A stretch of DNA of 64,000 bases. Origin: Candidatus Vicinibacter proximus. GTDB lineage: Bacteria; Bacteroidota; Bacteroidia; Chitinophagales; Saprospiraceae. Positions 37,307 through 47,320 of this stretch are shown here, in pieces (the first letter of the stretch is position 1; the number at the start of each line of letters is the position of its first letter). Below the pieces are notes generated by a model. It was not told where the DNA came from. It made no database searches and worked only from the letters and a program-made list of their open reading frames with translations. The stretch is taken from positions 1,860,001 to 1,924,000 of the forward strand of contig JADJOE010000003.1 of NCBI GenBank assembly GCA_016713905.1. Direction: 5' to 3'. The position numbers were made by a program, and so were the translations under genes.

Positions 37307-38412
37307 ATGAAAGTAACATTAAGACAACGGCTCAAAGGCGATAAAATAAGCCTTTATTTAGAGTACTACTCCAATGGCAAACGCCAATATGAGTATTTGA
37401 ATTTGTACCTAACACCCGACCCCGAAAAAGGGAAGCTCACCAATGCAGTAAAAGAAGAAAATAAAAAGATACTGGCATTGGCTGAAACCATCCGCAGTAA
37501 AAGGCATTTGGAGATACAAAACAGCACTTATGATTTCCACGATAAGGAGAAGCTAAAAACTTACTTCATTATGTATATGGAGGCATTGGCTGAAAAGAGA
37601 AAAGACAGCAAAGGGAATTATGGCAATTGGGATAGTACCATAAAGCACTTGAAAAGTATTGCCCAAGAGATATACAATTCAATCAAATCAATAAAGCCTT
37701 TGTTGATGGCTTCAGGGATTACCTATTGAAAGAAGCCAGTACCAAAACCAAAAAGGCAATTTCAACCAATACCAAATACAGTTACTTCAATAAGTTCAGA
37801 GCAGCACTCAAACAAGCTGTGAGGGATGGCATACTAAAAACCAACCCTGCCGAAATGGTAGATGGCTTGCCACAAGGCGAACCAGTAAGAGAGTTTTTAA
37901 CCCTTGATGAATTAAAGACCTTAGCCAAAACCGAATGTAAAAACGAGTTGATGAAAAAGGCTTTTATTTTTGCTTGTCTTACAGGCTTGCGTTTTAGCGA
38001 TATTCAGAAATTGAAATGGAGTGAAATGCAACAATCCACCGAGTTAGGGCATTACATCCGTTTCGTACAGCAAAAAACAAAAGGATCTGAAACATTGCCC
38101 ATATCTGATGAAGCCTATAATTTATTAGGAGAAAAAGGAAAGCCAGCCGACCCGGTATTTCCTGATTTGATTTACTCCGATAGTCGCAATGCTGATTTGT
38201 ACAGATGGATGATAAAGGCAGGTATTGAAAAGCACATCACTTTCCACTGTGCAAGGCACACATACGCCACGTTGCAGCTTACTTTGGGTACTGATATTTT
38301 CACAGTATCAAAGTTGCTTGGACACAGGCATTTAAAAACAACACAGATTTATGCTAATGTAATTGATGAAAAGAAAACAGTAGCAGCTAACAAAATAAAT
38401 ATTGGCTTATAA
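37307..38412 (+). CDS. Tyrosine recombinase / integrase (frameshifted as given)
   Basis: The start MKVTLRQRLKGDKISLYLEYY is the usual one for Bacteroidota integrases. The frame breaks near 37676, where one more A in the AA of TACAATTC would join EIY to FNQINKAFVDGFRDYLL and give one protein of about 368 residues. SAM-like core-binding domain first, then the catalytic domain with Arg in LTGLRFSDI, HCARHTYATL (His-x-x-Arg), His in LGHRHLKTT and Tyr in QIYANV. All catalytic residues are present. It should insert and excise the element at mnmE. Its stop overlaps the next start (TAATG). Confidence 0.88.
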
Positions 38413-39443
38413 TGGAAATAAAAATATTGAATAGCATTTTGTTCAAAGAACTTATGCCCTGGACTTTTGATGCCAAAGGCACAAAAGCCATCAACGAGAA
38501 AATAAAAAAGGTAGGCAGCAAAGAACCCACCACAGAAGCCGAGTTGGTGCAACAGCTTCAAATATTGTTGGCTGATTATTCCGACCTCTCCAAATGGCTT
38601 ACAAAGCAAAATACAAAGGGTACAAGCACTTTGAAAAACCATTGCTACGCAATAGATTTTCCAGCTTACAGCGATGCAGTAAGCAAGTTTTATAATGCCG
38701 TTATCAGCCTTGAAACACTTCGTGTTTACAATGCTTTTAATACCAAAATGCAGAAGTACAGCAAAAAGGTGGATATAGTGTACCACACCACCATTGCATT
38801 AAAGAACATCAAAGCACTTACAGTAAACACAGTTAAGGAGATTAAGGAAAGAGGATTTGAGGAAGCACCTACCGAGCAAAGCTCGTTACCTCATTTTGTA
38901 TTGCAGTTATTAAGGCAACACCTCACTATTTTATTTTTTGATATACAGGAGTTGAGCAAAGCCAGTATTGACAGCCCCACCAGTATTGAAGATTTTTATT
39001 TGTTGGATTTGAATTTACCAAAGGCACAGATAAACGAGTTAGTGAAAGTTGAAATTGAAACAGAGAAAACCGAGAAGCCAACAACCAAAGAGAAACTATC
39101 ATTTGGCTTTAAAGGAACGGAAGCAAAACTGAAATCAGTAATAACATTGCTAAACAATCAAGTTGAGTTCTTGAATGAGAGTAAATGTAGTACCGAGGAT
39201 TTGGTAACGATACTCACATCAAAAGCACTTACTACCAAAATGCACAAAGTGTATTTCGGTTGCGAAACAGTGCAGCTTAGATACATCATTGATAAACTTA
39301 GTGCCAGCTTCAATAATCTAACACCATCAGCACTTGAAAAATCAGGTTTGTTTTATACAAAAACCAATAAGCCATTAAAGGCTCAAAACTTGTATTCAAA
39401 TAAAATTGACAACCTAAAAATCAACCAACCATTGACAATATAA
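38412..39443 (+). CDS. Mobile-element protein of unknown function
   Basis: 343 residues, mostly predicted helical, no signal peptide or membrane segment. The middle contains a Lys/Glu-rich linker (about 208-230). I do not recognise a domain with certainty. Its start overlaps the integrase stop by one base, so they are cotranscribed. Proteins in the same place of other Bacteroidota elements are often RteC-like or unnamed; similarity to RteC cannot be judged here. Confidence 0.7.
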   Translation: MEIKILNSILFKELMPWTFDAKGTKAINEKIKKVGSKEPTTEAELVQQLQILLADYSDLSKWLTKQNTKGTSTLKNHCYAIDFPAYSDAVSKFYNAVISLETLRVYNAFNTKMQKYSKKVDIVYHTTIALKNIKALTVNTVKEIKERGFEEAPTEQSSLPHFVLQLLRQHLTILFFDIQELSKASIDSPTSIEDFYLLDLNLPKAQINELVKVEIETEKTEKPTTKEKLSFGFKGTEAKLKSVITLLNNQVEFLNESKCSTEDLVTILTSKALTTKMHKVYFGCETVQLRYIIDKLSASFNNLTPSALEKSGLFYTKTNKPLKAQNLYSNKIDNLKINQPLTI

Positions 39444-39471
39444 TCAACCAAATGAAATAAAAAATAGTGAG

Positions 39472-39508
39472 ATTAGGGAGTTATCTCAATGAGATATAAC
39501 ACTCTAAT
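39472..39508. repeat. Imperfect inverted repeat (stem-loop)
   Basis: ATTAGGGAGTTATCTC pairs with GAGATATAACACTCTAAT around a 3-nt loop, with two bulged bases and two mismatches. It is not followed by a T run, so it is not a standard terminator. It lies upstream of the second HTH gene and may be an operator or transfer/replication site. Confidence 0.55.
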
Positions 39509-39565
39509 CCTTTGCCCCTGCTGCATTGTAGAGTTTTGTTCCATCAATTTTAAAAATATAAAAAG

Positions 39566-39867
39566 ATGGCAACAGAAAATTTAATTCTCGACAAGCTCAC
39601 AGAAATTGCAAACAAATTAGATGAGCAAAACTTACTGCAAAAAACAGTATTAAACTTCAATGAGGCTTGCACATTCCTTGATGTAAGCCCCTCACATTTG
39701 TACAAACTCACAAGTACAAAGAGTATTCCCCATTTCTGTCCCCAGGAAAGAAACTCTATTTCAAGCGTTCCGAGTTAGACGAATGGTTGCAGCGTAACCG
39801 TCAATCATCAACCGATGAAATTGATGCTATGGCTACCGAGTACATACTCAAGAATAAACGCAAATAG
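39566..39867 (+). CDS. Helix-turn-helix excisionase-like protein (frameshifted as given)
   Basis: The first frame gives about 59 residues with an HTH start (FNEACTFLDVSPSHLYKLTSTKSIPHFCP), then goes out of frame at the CCCC run 39740-39743. One added C continues as GKKLYFKRSELDEWLQRNRQSS and ends in a basic tail, giving about 100 residues: a full HTH_17 domain protein. These regulate or assist excision and replication of mobile elements. The primase-like gene follows 29 nt downstream. Confidence 0.75.
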
Positions 39868-39896
39868 AATTTTTTAACCGATAAGAAAGAAAAGAA

Positions 39897-42140
39897 ATGG
39901 CATCAAGTACCATATTTAAAAACTTTACTATCCCGGTAGAAAAAAAATCTCTACTGCTGATAGGTAAAGACATTATTTCCGACAAGTACAAAACGGAAGT
40001 AGAAGAAATCCGCAATCTTATTGCACAAGGCAATAAGGCAGAAGCCGACAACAAAAAGAAACAGTTATTAGCTTTTACGCCTTCGGCTGTATTCAGCGAA
40101 AAAAGGCAAATGCCTTTTCTTGAAATGTACAGTGGCTTTGTGCATTTAGATTTTGACAAACTCACACTGGAGCAATTGCAAACTGCGTTTGCAATCATTA
40201 GCAAAATCTCCTACACATCACTTTGCTTCATCAGTCCAAGTGGCAACGGCTTAAAAGTATTTGTTGAGGTAAGCACCGAACTGGAACACCACGACATTGC
40301 TTATTTGCAAGTGCAGAAGTATTATGAAGATGCCACAGGACTAAAGGCAGACCCAAGCTGCAAAGATGTTACAAGGCTTTGTTTTATGAGCCACGACCCC
40401 AACGCTTACAGGACCATCCAAAACGAGAAATTCATTGTGGCTTTGCCCCAATTCATTCAAGAACAACAATCGCAAACGCCTACGGCTATTGCTCCAGTTG
40501 TTCCAATAGAAAAGGCAGAACCCGAAGACCTCAACATTACATTTTTATTCAATCAACAAATTCAATTCACAAACCAAAAAGCATCATACACCGATGGAAA
40601 CAGAAATAATTTTATTTATCTGCTTGCTTCTAATTGCAACAGAGTTGGTTTATCGCAATCCGATACTGAAATACTATGTACACAGCATTTTGATTTATCT
40701 GAAAGAGAAATTAAGACTGCCGTAAATAGTGCCTATTCACACCACACCCAAGAACACAAAAAGTTTGAACCCAAGCAAAAGGCAACGGATCAAGAGGAAA
40801 CACAGCCCGAAGAACAAATGCCTACTTTGCCCGATGCAGTGTTTGACACAATACCAGAGTTTTTAAAACACATTACACAAGTAGCCACCACCAAAGAAGA
40901 AAGGGATATTTTATTGTTAGGTTCATTGGTTACGTTAAGTGTGGCATTTCCTAAACTCATTGGTAAGTATGGCGACAATCCAGTAAATACAAACCTGTTC
41001 ATTTTCATTTCTGCCAAAGCATCAGCAGGGAAAGGCATTTTAATTCATTGCCGAAAATTAGTTGAACCCATACACTTAGCATTGAGAAACCAAGCCAAGA
41101 TAATGAAGCAACAGTTTGAGGTGGATATGCAAGAGTACAACGCAAACAAGGGTAAAGATGCCAACACCGAAAAGCCACAGAAACCACCTCAAAAAATGTT
41201 GTTCATTCCTGCCAATAACAGTGCAACAGGCTTTTTAGAAATATTGGGCGATAGCGATAAAAGAGGGCTAATTTTTGAAACAGAGGGCGATACCCTTGCC
41301 AAAGCATTTAAAAGCGATTACGGAGACTTTAGCGATGGTTTTCGCAATGCTTTTCAACACGAACCTATCTCATATTATCGCAGAACAGACAAGGAATATG
41401 TAGAAATTGACAGACCTTGTTTATCAGCTTTACTTTCAGGTACTCCCAAGCAAATTACAACCCTCATTCCAAATGCTGAAAATGGTTTGTTCAGCCGTTT
41501 TATGTTCTATGTAATGAATATGAAATTGATTTGGAAAGATGTGTTTGCCTCCAAAACTGAAAACGGTTTAGATGTGCATTTTGAAAAGCTGGGCAATGAG
41601 TTTTTCAGTTTGTACCAAACTTTACAAGCCAACCCCGATGTACACTTTTCTTTGACCCCATCACAGCAATTGCAGTTCAATCAATTCTTTGAGAAAATGC
41701 AAACCCTGTATGTCAATATCCAAGAAGAAGAGATTATCAGTTCAGTAAGGCGTTTGGGCTTAATTGCCTTCCGTATAATGATGATTTTTTCAGCACTCCG
41801 CATTATGGAAGATGGAGAAATTACCACAAGCCTTTATTGTAACGATACCGACTTTCAAAACACATTGGATATGATTACCATACTGGTAAAGCATAGCAGT
41901 TATGTGTATTCTCAAATAGCCCAGGAAACCTATAAGCCAAAACCTAAGCACAAGAAAGAGCAGTTTTTAGAAAACCTGCCTTACCATTTCAACCGCCAAA
42001 CCTATGTAGCTACAGCACTAAGTTTGGGCATTACCGACAAGTCAGCACAACGCTACATCAAGGAGTTTAAAGATGCTGATATTATCCAGTACGATGGTCA
42101 CGACCAGTACACCAACCCCAACGCCAAAAATCCTCAATAG
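39897..42140 (+). CDS. VirE-N/BT4734-type plus DUF3987 replication protein
   Basis: 747 residues. The N-terminal part (about 60-170) is the BT4734/VirE-N PrimPol-like domain, with FLEMYSGFVHLDFDKL and SGNGLKVFVEV holding the acidic residues. A linker is followed by DUF3987 from about 320, with P-loop-like ISAKASAGKG, and further blocks such as FETEGDTLAKAF and PCLSALLSGTPKQ. Such proteins serve as primase-helicases for replication of Bacteroidota plasmids and integrative elements. It is intact. A cluster of inverted TCCTCA repeats overlaps its 3' end. Confidence 0.85.
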   Translation: MASSTIFKNFTIPVEKKSLLLIGKDIISDKYKTEVEEIRNLIAQGNKAEADNKKKQLLAFTPSAVFSEKRQMPFLEMYSGFVHLDFDKLTLEQLQTAFAIISKISYTSLCFISPSGNGLKVFVEVSTELEHHDIAYLQVQKYYEDATGLKADPSCKDVTRLCFMSHDPNAYRTIQNEKFIVALPQFIQEQQSQTPTAIAPVVPIEKAEPEDLNITFLFNQQIQFTNQKASYTDGNRNNFIYLLASNCNRVGLSQSDTEILCTQHFDLSEREIKTAVNSAYSHHTQEHKKFEPKQKATDQEETQPEEQMPTLPDAVFDTIPEFLKHITQVATTKEERDILLLGSLVTLSVAFPKLIGKYGDNPVNTNLFIFISAKASAGKGILIHCRKLVEPIHLALRNQAKIMKQQFEVDMQEYNANKGKDANTEKPQKPPQKMLFIPANNSATGFLEILGDSDKRGLIFETEGDTLAKAFKSDYGDFSDGFRNAFQHEPISYYRRTDKEYVEIDRPCLSALLSGTPKQITTLIPNAENGLFSRFMFYVMNMKLIWKDVFASKTENGLDVHFEKLGNEFFSLYQTLQANPDVHFSLTPSQQLQFNQFFEKMQTLYVNIQEEEIISSVRRLGLIAFRIMMIFSALRIMEDGEITTSLYCNDTDFQNTLDMITILVKHSSYVYSQIAQETYKPKPKHKKEQFLENLPYHFNRQTYVATALSLGITDKSAQRYIKEFKDADIIQYDGHDQYTNPNAKNPQ

Positions 42141-42200
42141 TTCCTATTTGAGGATTTAAGGATATGAGGAAGCGGTAATCTGCCTTTCCTCAAATCCTCA
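42131..42200. repeat. Cluster of inverted TCCTCA/TGAGGA repeats
   Basis: TCCTCA occurs at 42131, 42187 and 42195 and its complement TGAGGA at 42149 and 42165. They allow alternative hairpins: 42131-42154 (7-bp stem) and 42149-42162 with 42187-42200 (14-bp stem, one mismatch). Possible terminator or attenuator between the primase-like gene and the XRE/BREX operon. Confidence 0.6.
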
Positions 42201-42266
42201 TTTCCCCACTTTCTCAAACCTTTTTGAAGTACTACTTTTTTTAGTAACTCTTTGCTTTTGTTTTCT

Positions 42267-42297
42267 TATATTTGCCAATATTTGTCAAGACAATATT
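42267..42297 (+). promoter_or_regulatory. Promoter plus operator-like palindrome of the XRE/BREX operon
   Basis: A -7 element TATATTTG (42267-42274) is followed at 42277-42297 by an imperfect palindrome, arms AATATTTGTC and GACAATATT around AA. The palindrome spans the expected transcription start and ends 6 nt before the XRE ATG. A repressor bound here would block transcription, so autorepression by the XRE protein is likely. Confidence 0.55.
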
Positions 42298-42303
42298 ATT
42301 ATA

Positions 42304-42606
42304 ATGGCAACACAGTTTGGTGAACGAATAAGAGAACTAAGAACGAAGCAAAATATGTTGCTGCGGCAACTTGCTTCTCTGTTAGATGTGGACACTTCTA
42401 TTATTAGCAAAGTAGAACGTGGCGATAGGCAATTAAAGAAAGAGCAAATCCCATTATTAGCCCAAATACTCAAAGCTGATGTAGAAGAACTGCAAACCCT
42501 TTGGCTTGCCGACCAAATTTATGCTGTGGTAAAAGATGAGAAATTTGCCAATGAAGCTATGCAAGTTGCAGACAAAAAAATAAACTTAAAGAAGAAGAAA
42601 AAATAG
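42304..42606 (+). CDS. XRE-family transcriptional regulator heading the BREX operon
   Basis: 100 residues. The first 62 form a lambda-repressor-like HTH (FGERIRELRTKQNMLLRQLASLLDVDTSIISKVERGDRQL), the rest a helical tail ending in a lysine cluster. This two-part form often sits in front of restriction-modification operons in Bacteroidota and controls their expression. Its stop overlaps the GTG start of brxA (TAGTG). It differs from the WYL-type BrxR regulator known for other BREX loci. Control of BREX is inferred. Confidence 0.82.
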   Translation: MATQFGERIRELRTKQNMLLRQLASLLDVDTSIISKVERGDRQLKKEQIPLLAQILKADVEELQTLWLADQIYAVVKDEKFANEAMQVADKKINLKKKKK

Positions 42607-43340
42607 TGAAGAAAATAAAACCTATAACAGTCCACACAGCAAGAACTATTATGTTCATGGAATTAGAGAAAGTTATGAATTTCTCAATTCAGAATGATAA
42701 TTATATTGAATCCATGAATAACAATGTTTTTGGCAAAAAATCGCAAGACGGAATAAAGAAGACTAGCGGCTTTTTGTTGCAACTTTATAAATTCGATTTG
42801 TCTTCAAATAAATTTAAAGCGTTTAAATATTTTTGGTCAAATGCTGATGAAAGCGAAAAAGCTGTACTTGCAATTGTATTTGCAAGTACAAATGACTACT
42901 TGTTAAAAGAAAGTATTTCTGCAATCTCACAAAAAAAAATAGGTGAAAAAGTTGATATAGAAAGTATAGAAGAGAACATTGAAAAATATCATCCTAATCG
43001 TTTTACTAAAAACACACTTCGTTCCGTTGCACAAAATATTGCAAGCTCTTGGAAACAGGCAGGTTTCATAACAGGTAAAATTAAAAATATCAGAAGCGAG
43101 CCTTTAATTACATACAGAATTGTATCTTTTGCTATGCTGTTGGCTTATTTGGATGGTCTAAGAGGTGACTTTATTTTAAACGCTAATACATTACTTGCTT
43201 TATGTTCAAACGAAAGCAAAATAAGAGAGCTATCAATTGAAGCCTCAAAAAGAGATTTAATGCAATACCAATATGCTGGAAACATTACTTCTATTTCTTT
43301 CGATTACTTACTAACTAAAATTGAAATTGATGCAATCTAA
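42606..43340 (+). CDS. brxA: BREX protein BrxA (DUF1819)
   Basis: 244 residues with the BrxA/DUF1819 pattern (SGFLLQLYKFDLSSNKFKAFKYFW, HPNRFTKNTLRSVAQNIASSWKQAGFI). BrxA is a small DNA-binding winged-helix protein of type 1 BREX phage defence. It uses a GTG start that overlaps the regulator stop, and its end overlaps brxB by 11 nt, so the genes are translationally coupled. Intact. Confidence 0.88.
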   Translation: MKKIKPITVHTARTIMFMELEKVMNFSIQNDNYIESMNNNVFGKKSQDGIKKTSGFLLQLYKFDLSSNKFKAFKYFWSNADESEKAVLAIVFASTNDYLLKESISAISQKKIGEKVDIESIEENIEKYHPNRFTKNTLRSVAQNIASSWKQAGFITGKIKNIRSEPLITYRIVSFAMLLAYLDGLRGDFILNANTLLALCSNESKIRELSIEASKRDLMQYQYAGNITSISFDYLLTKIEIDAI

Positions 43341-43875
43341 AATAGACCAATTAATAAGTGCTTATGAATCTGTGGTTAATGAACCATGGGCATCATCACT
43401 ATCTGGCCAAGAACGAATTTGGTTCTTGGTTTATGACCCATTAGAACAGCGTAAAGTTGACCTTAGAATTGGTGACTTTGAAACAACTACTATCAAAGCA
43501 CAAAAAAGATGGATTAGTATTTCCCTAAAAAGCTGTTTTCCGCTTTGGATGTCAAAGCATGATTACAAGGAAGAATATTTCAATGATCCTGATAGTTTGG
43601 TAGACCAGCTTGAAGCAGAATTTAAGCAGTTTGCTATTGATTTTTTAATTGCCGAGTTTGAAAAGCATGGTACGGACGATAATACATTAATTGCCGTTAG
43701 GGATATTTCATCTTTGTTTGGATTCAATCGTATGTCTGATGTCCTTTCCGGTTGTTCAAATTCTTTCAAGGGTAGAATGCTTCTGTTCTTTCCTGGTGAA
43801 TACGATAAAAATCAATACAGGCTTTTAGATGCAAGAGACGGATGGAATTATTTAGCAAGACCAATTACAGCATAA
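43330..43875 (+). CDS. brxB: BREX protein BrxB (DUF1788)
   Basis: 181 residues from the ATG at 43330. DUF1788 features: WFLVYDPLEQRKVDLRIGDFE near the N-terminus and FGFNRMSDVLSGCSNSFKGRMLLFFPGEYD near the C-terminus, ending with the typical RLLDARDGWNYLARPI. BrxB is required for BREX defence; its biochemical role is not settled. A further in-frame TTG at 43321 exists but the overlap with brxA argues for the ATG. Intact. Confidence 0.9.
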   Translation: MQSKIDQLISAYESVVNEPWASSLSGQERIWFLVYDPLEQRKVDLRIGDFETTTIKAQKRWISISLKSCFPLWMSKHDYKEEYFNDPDSLVDQLEAEFKQFAIDFLIAEFEKHGTDDNTLIAVRDISSLFGFNRMSDVLSGCSNSFKGRMLLFFPGEYDKNQYRLLDARDGWNYLARPITA

Positions 43876-43884
43876 TAAATTAAT

Positions 43885-46800
43885 ATGAAAAATAAAGAAC
43901 TTTTTACCCTAAATCCAGACGAGAATAACCTCGTAAATGATGGTGTTGTAGAAATCAATACAGCAAAAGACGATAAAGGTCTTACTATTATTAGGCACGA
44001 GCTTAAAACATTTGTATGCGAGGGTGAATATCAAAAAGGTATTTATCGCATTTTTAGATACATTCTAAAACATATTGATGAACCAAGGCAGCCAGCAGTT
44101 TGGGTTAGTGGTTTTTTTGGTAGTGGTAAATCCCATTTGGTAAAAATGTTGGGCTATCTATGGGAAGATTTTAAGTTTCCTAATGGAGACTCTGCAAAAA
44201 AAATAAAAGCATTACCGCAGGATGTAAACGATTTATTTATTGAATTAGAACGTAAGCAAAACATTTATGGCAAACTTTCTATTTCTGGTACTTTAAAAGA
44301 TTTTCCATCTGCCGATATTCGTTACTCTTTCCTTCAGTTATTTTTAAATGAATTAGGATTGCCTCAGCAATACCACCATTTCAAATTTATCTATTGGACC
44401 AAGCAAGAGGGTATTTATGACCAGTTAAAAACAATTGTTGAGGCTCAAGGAAAAGACTTCAAAAAAGAATACGAAAATCTATTTGTTTCTTCAACTATTG
44501 CAAAAGCTATTTTGGATTTAAAACCAGGCTTTGCAGAAAATGAAGCAAAGGTCAAAGAGAATTTTAAAGCCAACTTCAAACGTATTGAGAGCATTAACAG
44601 GGAACAATTAATTGATACCATCAAAACAGAAATATTACCATTATTCTATGGCGATAAAATTCCACTTACTTTAATTGTACTTGATGAAGTACAACAGTTC
44701 ATTGGTTCTGAGGGAAACAAGAGTATTGATGTTCAAAATTTAGCTCAGGATTTATGCAGCAATTTTGACTCTAAATTTTTACTCATTGGTACTGGTCAAA
44801 ATTCACTTTCTGAAACAAGTCTTTTGCAGCGTTTGCAAGACCGCTTCACAGTTAAAGTTTCACTTTTCTGATGCCGATGTTGAAACAGTAACCCGTAAAA
44901 CTGTTTTAGAAAAAAACCTACTGCCATAAGTTTAATTGATAAAAAACTAGAGGCTTCATTAGGAGAAATTTCAAGAAATCTTTCAGGTACAGATTATGGA
45001 TATGTTACAAGTGATAAAACAACCCTTGTAGCTGATTATCCAATGTTGCCTTCTACACGTAAGTTTTGGAAAAAGGTTCTGCAAGTAATTGATACAGCTG
45101 GCACATCAGGACAGCTTAGAAGTCAGTTAAGGATTGTAGATGAAAGTTTAAAAAAGGTTGCCGACAAAGATTTAGGTTTTGTTGTTCCAGCCGATTTGAT
45201 TTTTGAGCAAAAACAATCGCAGTTATTACAAAATGCCTTGTTGCTTAACGAAACAAATAATTTAATTGTTGGGCGTAAATCGCAAGGTGGTGACAGTGCA
45301 TTAGAAGGTAGAATTTTAAGTGTTGTATTTTTGATTGACCAACTTCCCAAAGACACATCAGGCAAAAGATTAAAGTCCGATGAAAATACAATTGCAGAGT
45401 TATTATTGGATAACCTAAATGAAGCTTCCGATAAATTTAGAACCAAAATAAAAGAACTCACAGCAAAACTTGCAGAAGAGAAAATACTAATGCCAGTTGG
45501 CGATGAATATAAACTTCAAACAAAAGTAGGTCAAGAGTGGGAACAAGAATACACCATTCAAGCACAAAAACTAGGTGGATCAGGCGATGATTTAATTCAA
45601 GGTTTACGCAAAGAAAAAATCATTAAATTTTTTAAAGAAAAAACCAACACAATCAATGTAACACAAGGGCTCTCCAAACTAAATCGTGAATTTGATTTGT
45701 GGGATAAAACCACCATGCCAAGCACCGAACACAAATTAAATTTATGGATTAGAGATGGTTGGTACGAAAACGAAAGCACTGTTGTTGACGAAATAAGAGC
45801 AGCCGGTAGTGATTCGCCTTTGGCTTATGTATTTGTGAAAAAATTCAGAGACCCGGAATTACGCTTAGAAATTATAAAATTTCTTGCGGCTGGCTTTACA
45901 CTTGATGCCATGGGCTTGCCTTCTTCACCCGAAGCAGAACAAGCTAAAAAAAGCATGGAAACACGAAGAGGACTTGCGAAAATTGCTATTGAAGATATTG
46001 TTGAACGAATTTGCAAAGAATCCGCAGTTATTTTAGCAGGTGGTAACATCATTCAAAAAGGTAATATTCGTGAAAATATAGAAGAAGCTTTAAGTGGTAT
46101 TGCCGATAGACAATTTCCTGAATTTAAAAGTAAAGCAGATTTTGCAAATTGGGGCCAGGCACTTACAAAAGCCATTGCTACCAATCCTGATGCATTAAAC
46201 TCAATTGGTTATAGTGGCGATGTGGTAGCCCATCCTGTTTCAGCCGAAATTCTACGTTTCATTGGCAACTCAAGCAATCAAGGAAAAGAAATTAGAAATA
46301 TTTTCATGAAATCGCCTTATGGTTGGAGTCAAGATGCTATCGACACCATCTTAATTATGCTAAAAAACACCCAGCATATTTCTTGCGATGAACCTTCGCT
46401 TATTGTAGCAAAAATAAACAATGCTACCTTTAAAAAAGAAGTACACATACTAGCAGCAAGAGATAAAATTGCTATCAAAAGTTTGTTTCAAAAAAGCAGG
46501 TATTTCCTGTCCTTCCAACCAAGAGTTGTTTCCATTTTCAAATACCTATTTAGAAAAATTAAAACAACTGGCTGCCAATATTAGTGGCGATGCACCAAAG
46601 CCCGAACCCATCAATATAGATTTATTAAAGGAAATTGAGAACAAACAAGGAAACGAAAGATTACTCGAAATTCTTGAACAGCAAAGCACCCTGCAAAACT
46701 ATTATGACGATTGGTTGGCAAAAAGACAAGTTAGTAACATCAAGGCTACCCTTTGGCACTTATTAAGTGAACTTTCTGCCCAAGCCCCAGACCATGCTGA

Positions 46801-47320
46801 TTTTGAACCATTAAAAATAGAAATTCAAGCAATTAAAGACAATCGTTTGTTGTTGCAGCAGCCCGATTTAATTCAGCCCAAATTAGATGAAATAGCAGAA
46901 AAGCTAAAGGCTCGTTTAAATCAGTCGAAAGAAAAATTCATTGCATTGTACGATGCAAAAATGAAAATACTGCAAGCCGATGAATATTTTGGGAAGTTAA
47001 CCCCAGAGCAAAAACATAGCATTTTATTAAAACATCAGTTGCTCACAAAAACAGAAATTAAAGCTTTGGATGCCAATTCGCTATTACTCGAATTGCAGAA
47101 ATCACCACTCTACAATTGGGATACAAAAATTGCAGCTCTGTCAAGTCAGTTTCAAGCAGCAAGAGAAGAGGCCATTAAACTTTTAGCACCACAGGCAACT
47201 ACTTTCAGTTTACCAAAAGTTACTATTACCAATCAAGCAGATATTGATAATTACATTACCGACTTGAAAACAGAATTAGAAGAATTACTTAAAAAATCTA
47301 GCTCTATAATTTTAAAATAA
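43885..47320 (+). CDS. brxC: BREX ATPase BrxC (three single-base frame breaks as given)
   Basis: About 1,145 residues when joined, normal for BrxC. It starts as a P-loop ATPase with VSGFFGSGKSHLVKMLGYLW (about 76-95) and Walker B-like LTLIVLDEVQQF. Three run-length indels split it: one extra T at 44858-44860, one missing A at 44910-44916 (these two cancel each other) and one extra A at 46490-46495. After correction the frame runs through HFSDADVETVTRKTVLEK and QKAGISCPSNQELF to TAA, whose last base starts pglX (TAATG). BrxC is a large ATPase of BREX complexes. Confidence 0.88.

Noticed and set aside
44858..46495. Programmed ribosomal frameshifting in brxC
   Set aside because: Three breaks, two of which cancel within about 50 bp, without slippery heptamers of the usual form or consistent direction. 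Sequence indels are the simpler explanation.
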